NCBI RefSeq assembly: GCF_002994745.2
Contig: NC_037092.1
Span: 2,205,501-2,269,500 of the forward strand
DNA from: Rosa chinensis
Taxonomy: Eukaryota > Streptophyta > Magnoliopsida > Rosales > Rosaceae
DNA length: 64,000 nucleotides
Reading direction: 5' to 3'
Part shown: piece after piece, positions 57,721 through 64,000 of the stretch
Numbering within the stretch: position 1 is the first letter of the stretch
How the letters are laid out: each line of letters starts with the position of its first letter
Notes under the pieces: model-generated
Databases searched by the model: none
What the model was told of the DNA's origin: nothing
The model's input: the letters and a program-made list of their open reading frames with translations, nothing else
Program-made: the position numbers and the translations under genes

Positions 57721-58955
57721 TAAAACGCCTTCTTTCAGAAACTCAGGCAGTCCCGACTTCTTACGAACTGACGGTCTAACACTTTCGCCTTTCCTTCGGA
57801 ACCTCGATCTCCGATTGATTCATTCAGCGTTCCGTAAAAGAGCAAGATCGAAATAAATGGCGCGCACACGGTTTTGTTTTAAAGAGGAGTGAATCACTAA
57901 ATATAAGGAACTTTAATGAAACCTTGAATATGAAGTATATCATTTTATTTACTGCTTTAATGACTAAACGAGCCCACACGAGGCAGCAAAATCATATTCA
58001 TATTTTTTCCTTAATCTTTTAACCGTTTCGAAAAATATTTAAAACTTTTGAAGTACATGCTGATTTGGACTCGAACTCTGGCTTGGATAGACTTGCAAGA
58101 GCATCAATATTCAAAATGATTGTAGTATGTGTTTTGCATTCAGATGAGATACAGCAGTTGTTTTTTTATTTAACTTGCTGCAAAACACTTATACCAAGCT
58201 AATAAATTATATAATCAATTGCTTGTAACAAAAAGGTACACAACTTATCAATCTCCTCTGTTTTTCGGTCGGACAAATATAGTGAAGAAGCAGGACTATA
58301 AGTTGGACTCGGACTACGAGTTGAAGGCAACCTAGTTTGCTGCTTGAACACGGCGTCGATTCCTAAAGAATTTATAGAAAGAACTTCGATCTTAATCTCG
58401 TGAGTAACGCTCAGGCTCCCCGCCTTCTGCTTATCAGATCACCAACTTGTGTGATAGCTTCTGAATTTTTATACAATAAAGAAGTACTTTGCCCCGGCAC
58501 TTGGTTTTGCCACACCATCAACAGTGTAAACAAATTTAGAAGCACACGAAGTTGAATTTGCTTCCAGTTAGTTCCGTACTGTTCTATTGCATCACAACAT
58601 GTCCAAGCTCTCGAGCATTTATAACATGGGGTTTACACTATACAGCTAAAATCTATCATCCTCATTATATAACTGTGAAAATCCATAATATAAATCCTTT
58701 GCTGTTTACAGTTGGGGAAAAAAAAGTTTCTTTCCTGTTAGTCTGATGCCTTAATTTACATCGACTTGGCACCTCAGTCCGGCAGTTGAGGCTCTGCCAA
58801 GTCCCTTTGAGCAATGGGATCTAGTAAAACCTATAATGGTCCAAAAACAAGCAGTTTTGGCTACTTGTACTCCATTAAGCTTAAATAGATCATAGGCCTA
58901 ACTTCTGAATCTGAGAATAAGCTTGCTTGATCAGAGTAATGTAATTTCACCTTGA
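57721..58955. other. Spacer with block shared with 48776-48985
   Basis: The shared block is at about 58010-58150. 58240-58560 is moderately G+C-rich but gave no convincing protein. The 3' end of the ClpB-derived gene lies at the right. Confidence 0.4.
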
Positions 58956-61900
58956 TCATCCCTTGGCCCCTTTTTTTGCCCTCTTGTTCTGCCTAACCTC
59001 ATCCTCATTCAAGGCCGCCATTGCCACCTGAAAACAGTTATGAACCATATGTAAGTATCATATATAAAACTTAACAAAAGTTACCATAATTGAGAAAACT
59101 TATCCACACACACAGAGATCCCCTCATTCAGAAAAAGCAAATGTAAGTGAAAACAAAATTGTATACCTTTTTAGGATTATCCAGGAAGGACCTGACGATG
59201 CTACCGGGAATTGTAATGAGATCCTGAATTATATTGACCAGATCTTGAACAACATTCGTTACATGATCAAATCCAGCATTTGCACTAGCCATCAATTTGT
59301 TCTGAAATTTTCTCAGCATGTAGATTCGCTTTGCTCTTTCTTTCTCTTTCTGGTACATTAATCTCAATTCCTTTAAAGAGGCTAACTGATTAACGTCTCG
59401 TTCTTCTAATAGACGTCCCGTCTTTTCCATTCTGAAAGACAATTGATCTGACTCCACTGACGCTTCAATATACATGATAGATAAATCAGATATCTCATTC
59501 TTTGAAATCATCTCGAAGAGCACAGGGACCAAGTTCTGTTCCAGCCACATCCTTATTTTCTCTCCACCTTTCTGATAAAGTATTAGAAGCAATCAAAAAT
59601 TTGTCCACCAAAGCCCAGTTATCATCAGTAAGTTTTCTTATTATCATCAATCCTTATCATGTTACACAGTGATTATAATAACTCGAAAGGGGAATTCAAA
59701 CATATATTCATATATTCGTTATTGAATTCTGTAGAAAATAATTTTTAATCAGGTTCACTGCACTCTTGAACATGTCTAGACGTGACGTATACATCAGTAG
59801 AACGTTTCTGAAAACAGACCAAGAAAAGTGTGAGAGTACAGGTAATGCATGCTAATGTCGATATTATGCATCCATGCAATTTATGGTGAAAAATCTACTC
59901 ACAGTCACTGTCTCTAGGTGTTCATGATAAATGATAGTGAAAAATCTTATTTGGTAGTAATGGGGAAAGAGTAAGGTTACCAGCATATATTATATAAAAG
60001 GTAGGGATCTATCTATAGAAGTGCTAAATGCGCTATGAAACCTACACTGATCTCCTCAATGCATATGAGGTATTGTTTTCTAACATCTAATGGAAGGTAT
60101 TGTTTCTCCTTTTTAATTTTTTTTTTTTATATATATTTGTTTCTTTATAGTTTCAATAAAAGAGATCGCAATTTATGCAAGACTTACAATTCGATCTCCA
60201 GGCCAAGCTGATCTCCGCACAATAATATCCAATGCAGCTTCAGAGGAGTAAATGATGAGGCCCTTCTGGGTCATGTACACGGCAAGGTCCCTTAGCTGGA
60301 GCCTAGCAACAGCCTTCAATTGTTGAGAGGAAAGAGACCTAAATCCAATCACATCATCTACATATTCAAGAAATTGAGGTCCAAAATGATTTTTGTCTGC
60401 AAAAGAGAAGATAAAAAGGTGAGTTTGGTAATATGATAATGGCAGCCCATAAACCAAATAATATCTTCTCAAACTTACCTCCCTCAGAAGTGATAGGTAA
60501 CAGGAATTATGATTTCTTTCCCATGCATCATCAAATAATCCTTCCTTGACAGGAAACTTTTGAACTTCATCAGCACATTTGCAATTCCACGGCCACAATT
60601 GATCACATCCAATATTTGTCGTCATGATGATCAACGTATTAGTGAAGTCAACACTATTCCCATTACCATCTACTAGATAACCAAAGCCTATAATCTGGGT
60701 CAAAAGCTCAATAATAGGCGCAGGAGCCTTGTCAACATTGTCAAACAAAATGACACCTAGATGCCTCTTCTTAACACATAGCTCTCCCTTCTTGCCTGGT
60801 TCAATGTGGCTACTGGAACAAGATATAGAAATGAAGTACAATTAAAGTAAGGAAAATTTCAGCTTGAAAAAAAATTACATAAGAACACACCATTCACTTA
60901 ACAACTTACCTACAGAGAACACCAAGAAGGCGTGATAAAGAATTTGGTCCTGTGTACTTTTCAAGATCAAACTCGGTTAGCATGTCTTTTTTACCAAAGA
61001 CTAGAGTGGCCAAAAGTTTGGCAATTTCTGTCCTCCCACAACCGGATCCACACATGAAGATGAAGGATCCAATAGGGCGTCGTGGAGGCCTCTGCCTCGA
61101 TAAAGCAGCACTGACTGCAAGTAGAACATGTTCTTGTCCAATTACCCTCCTAATTGATTCATGGTTCTGAAGTACTGGTGATTCGGAAAGCAACTGCGAT
61201 GGTGGAGCATCAATCAACAAGCTTGCTGCCTACATGACCATTAATTTAAAAACTACTAAGAACAAGAACAAAAGCCGACCAATTTTCAATTTTTTTATAT
61301 TTTTTATTTTTTTATGCAAAGAACACAATCGACATAGATTATTATGTTCTAGCCAGTAGAGGAAGCAAAATTCTACCAAGGAAGATGGGAGTAAAAGTAA
61401 GAGATATAGATATATCTACCAGTGCAATAGCATGCGAGCTAACGGTCAGCTCATGCTTAAAATCTTTGCGAGTTGTATATAAAAGCTCAGTCACATGTTC
61501 ATCAAGCCATTGCAACAACCCAGAGAAATTTTCCTTCGATCTTTCCTCATTTAAATAGTAAACCAGCCCTTCCCGCATCCTTTCCAACAAAAGTGCCTCC
61601 CGAGCTCTGATGTCATATCTCTGCCGTGAAGCTTGTAATTCCAACCACTTTATCTCCAACTTGTTCCACATATCGTTTAGTTCTTCACGTTCCTTGGCCA
61701 CCTGAATCAAAACCAACCCAATATTACATTTTCTTCAGACAAACATACTCAGGACTCAGAAAGACTAGAGGAAGAAAAGACCAACGTTGCTAAGGGGTAA
61801 GTGCAACTTACACGATCCCTCCATTTTTGGGTGGATGGCTCTCTTTCTTTTTCAATTTCATTCAACTCAACAAGTGCACGATGCAACCTGTACTCCCCCA

Positions 61901-62318
61901 CCTCTAGTTCATCCTCTCCTTCTCTCGAGTAGTCAAACTTATGCCTCAATCTTAAACAAGCCTCCTCCAGAAGCTCTACTACCTTCATTTGCAAAATAGC
62001 CCTCTCGGTATCATCCAGTGTTCCTCTACAATTAAACTGAAAAACTAAACAACAAAAAACAAAAACAAAAACAATGACACATTAACAAACCGTCTCACTA
62101 ATACAGCACTATCCACCAAATCAACAAAACATCACGACTATGACAGTGGTGCTACTAACAAACTAACCATCAGGGTACTGCTTAATGATGCGGCACGCAT
62201 CCACCACGGACTCTGCTTCGATTTCAACACCATACTCCAGCTCCAACTTCTCCTGATCCTCCACTTCGATTTTTGCCACAAACTCCTCCATGCATAGCTC
62301 TGCATCAATCCCTGTCAT
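58956..62318 (-). CDS. ClpB/HSP101-derived protein with altered ATPase motifs
   Basis: Seven coding exons: complement of 62168-62318, 61812-62023, 61420-61701, 60910-61229, 60188-60812, 59167-59571 and 58956-59027. Frame closes at 688 aa. It begins inside what corresponds to the end of the first AAA+ domain (ELEYGVEIEAESVVDACRII, VVELLEEACLRLRHKFD), then a coiled middle domain, then AAA2 (about 240-560): VIGQEHVLLAVSAAL, Walker A GSGCGRTE (Arg in place of Lys), Walker B GVILFDNVDKA (Asn in place of the catalytic Glu), sensor-like TLIIMTTNIG, and GFRSLSSQQLKAVARLQLRDLAVYM. The C-terminus is Lys-rich (QNKRAKKGAKG). A possible 82-nt intron at 60397-60478 has GT-AG signals, but splicing it would break the frame, so it is read through here. 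A non-coding 5' exon ending GGAAAAAG|GTACG near 62626 is likely. Probably a derived, ATPase-dead paralogue or late pseudogene. Confidence 0.78.
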
Positions 62319-62401
62319 ATCTGCACCTTCACAATCACCACATCAAAAACACACACACACAAACACAACCCCAAATTCTCATGCAAACAACAAAATTCGA
62401 C

Positions 62402-62436
62402 ACCACAAAAAAAAAAAAAAAAAAAAAAAAAAAAAC
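62402..62436. repeat. Poly(A) run
   Basis: About 30 consecutive A on the plus strand, within the presumed 5' UTR intron of the ClpB-derived gene. Confidence 0.9.
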
Positions 62437-62739
62437 ACATACTTGATCTCCACACACTCTACCCTCAACCTAATAACTCCCAAAAACTTGAAAAATGATC
62501 AAACTTTCGGCTTCAACAACTCCCAAAAGCCACTCTAATCATGTTCAATTCCAAAACCCACCTTCAATTTCCAACAAACAATACAAAATTACTCTACCCA
62601 GAACCAACCCAGCTTCAAGTTCGTACCTTTTTCCGATGAAGCAATCGAATTCGTCGCCGGAAAATGGAATTAGAGAAGAAAGCACAGAATTTGGGGATTT
62701 TCTTTTTGAACAAAAAAAAAAGCCCCAATTTTGAAGAAT

Positions 62740-63074
62740 GGGGATTAGAATCTAAAACCCTAATCGGTTAGGTAGTGAGTAGGTTCAGAGATAGATAGAG
62801 ATAGAGGGAGAGAGAGATCCCATAAAGCCCTAACGACTTCCGTATAGTTTGGGTATCGGGAAAACTAAGGAGGGAGACTGAGGTTTTTAACTGCCAATAG
62901 CCAACCGACCTAACCCGGCGTCTGAACCGGTTGTGTAAGTTCTTTCGGGTCTAAACCTCTTCTCGGTGTGACCCGAATCCATGTATGGGAATTCCGAAAA
63001 TGGGCCTGAGAGAGTATTTATGACGTGTGGAATGGGAATAGATTTTATTCCATAGATAAATATATCAGGGGACC
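62740..63074. other. Promoter and leader of the ClpB-derived gene
   Basis: GA-rich leader (AGAGATAGATAGAG) and AACCCTAAT-type motifs, then spacer up to the satellite. Confidence 0.4.
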
Positions 63075-64000
63075 TTGAAATTGGTAAGTTTTATGGGTTC
63101 TCCGCTCATTTCCACTTTTTCAGATTTTTGGGCGAATTCACGTGTTCGTGTTGACTGTTAAATTGATATGATGAAAAACTGGATTAGGTTACTGATACTG
63201 CACAGACGTTACACATCTAATTTGGAGATCCTCAATTAATAAGTCGAAGCAATACCTTAAATTTGGTAAGTTTTGTGGGTCACCCCTAATTTTTGCTTTC
63301 TCGGACTTTCGGGTGAATTCACGTGCTAGACGTTAGGTGTTTTCTTGTTGATTGTTGAATCAATGTGATGAAAAACCAGATGAGTTTACTGACACTACTC
63401 AGACGTTAGACACCTAATTTAGAGGTCCTTAGTTGATATTTAATAAATCGAAGCAATACCTTAAATTTGGTCAGTTTTGTGGGTTCACCTCTCATTTTCA
63501 TTTTATCGAAATTTCGGGCCAACTCACGTATTGGGTGCATTAAGTGTTTTTGTATTAAATCGATATGATGAAAAACTAAATGATGTTACTGACACTGCTC
63601 AGGCGTTACACACTTACAATTTAAAGATCTTAGTTAATACTTAATAAGTCGAAACAATACCTTAAATTTGGTAAGTTTTGTGGGTTCACCTCTTATTTCC
63701 ACTCTACCGAAATTTCGGGCGAATTCACGTATTTGGTGCATTAGGTGTTTCAGTGTTGATTGTTAAATCGATATGATGAAAAACCGGATGAGGTTACTAA
63801 CGCTGCTCAGACGTTACACACATACAATTTGACGATCCTTAGTTAAGAAGTCGAAGCAGTATCTTAAATTTGGTAACTTTTGTGGGTTTACCCCTTATTT
63901 CCACTTTATTGAAATATTGAGTAAATTCACGTGTTAAGTGCATTAAGTGTTTTCGTATTGATTGTTAAATCGATATGATGAAAAAACCAGACAAGGTTAT
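63075..64000. repeat. Satellite array, about 202-bp monomer, runs off right edge
   Basis: The phrase CTTAAATTTGGTAAGTTTTG recurs with starts near 63257, 63461, 63662 and 63864, steps of 204, 201 and 202. A more diverged copy (CTTGAAATTGGTAAG) starts at 63075. Each monomer also holds GGGNGAATTCACGTG, GATATGATGAAAAAC and CTCAGACGTTACACA-like sequence. No coding capacity. Confidence 0.93.

Overview
This is a nuclear genome window from a dicot plant. The evidence is intron-rich genes with GT-AG introns, plant-type families (RBP45-like RNA-binding protein, class V small heat-shock protein, TOM1-type membrane protein, PPR protein, plant ASPM) and AT-rich spacers full of MITEs, a SINE, a TRIM and LTR fragments. 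The flavour of the genes and repeats suggests Rosaceae, but that is an inference and was not tested.

Layout. 1-4.2 kb: the 5' part of a minus-strand zinc-knuckle-like gene, a poly(A) retroposon with a 15-bp target duplication, and a Copia 3' end. 4.5-5.3 kb: an inverted-repeat element filled with a 22-bp satellite. 6-10.8 kb: a quinone-oxidoreductase-like gene whose last intron holds a SINE, a complete TRIM and an old internal duplication. 11.2-13.5 kb: an orphan first exon, a MITE and an unrecognised coding-like stretch. 14.1-17.5 kb (-): RBP45-like gene. 18.9-20.8 kb (+): MYND-finger protein. 21.6-22.1 kb (+): HSP15.4-type small HSP. 22.9-30.4 kb (-): ASPM-like spindle protein, 21 coding exons, with tandemly amplified IQ exons. 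31.7-33.6 kb (+): Derlin. 34.7-38.2 kb (-): TOM1-like protein with a GC-AG intron. 38.2-44.1 kb: spacer with MITEs and tandem repeats. 44.1 kb: tRNA-Trp. 44.4-45.5 kb (+): PPR gene with one frameshift.

46.4-58.2 kb is the most unusual part. Two paralogous minus-strand genes share one exon layout and an unusual architecture: DEK-C-like domain, SWIB domain, F-box, then leucine-rich C-terminus. The downstream one (54.5-56.6 kb) is intact. The other (46.4-47.9 kb) has an in-frame duplication inside SWIB and a broken LRR end. Together with the truncated PPR copy at 50.8 kb, they look like the result of one segmental tandem duplication of a PPR-SWIB/F-box block. Remnants of fumarylacetoacetase and UDP-glucose dehydrogenase genes lie between the units.

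59.0-62.3 kb (-): a ClpB/HSP101-derived gene that keeps an open reading frame but lacks most of the first ATPase and has altered Walker A and Walker B residues. The window ends in a satellite array with a period of about 202 bp. All gene models were built by hand from splice signals, reading-frame continuity and recalled family features; none was checked against transcripts or databases.
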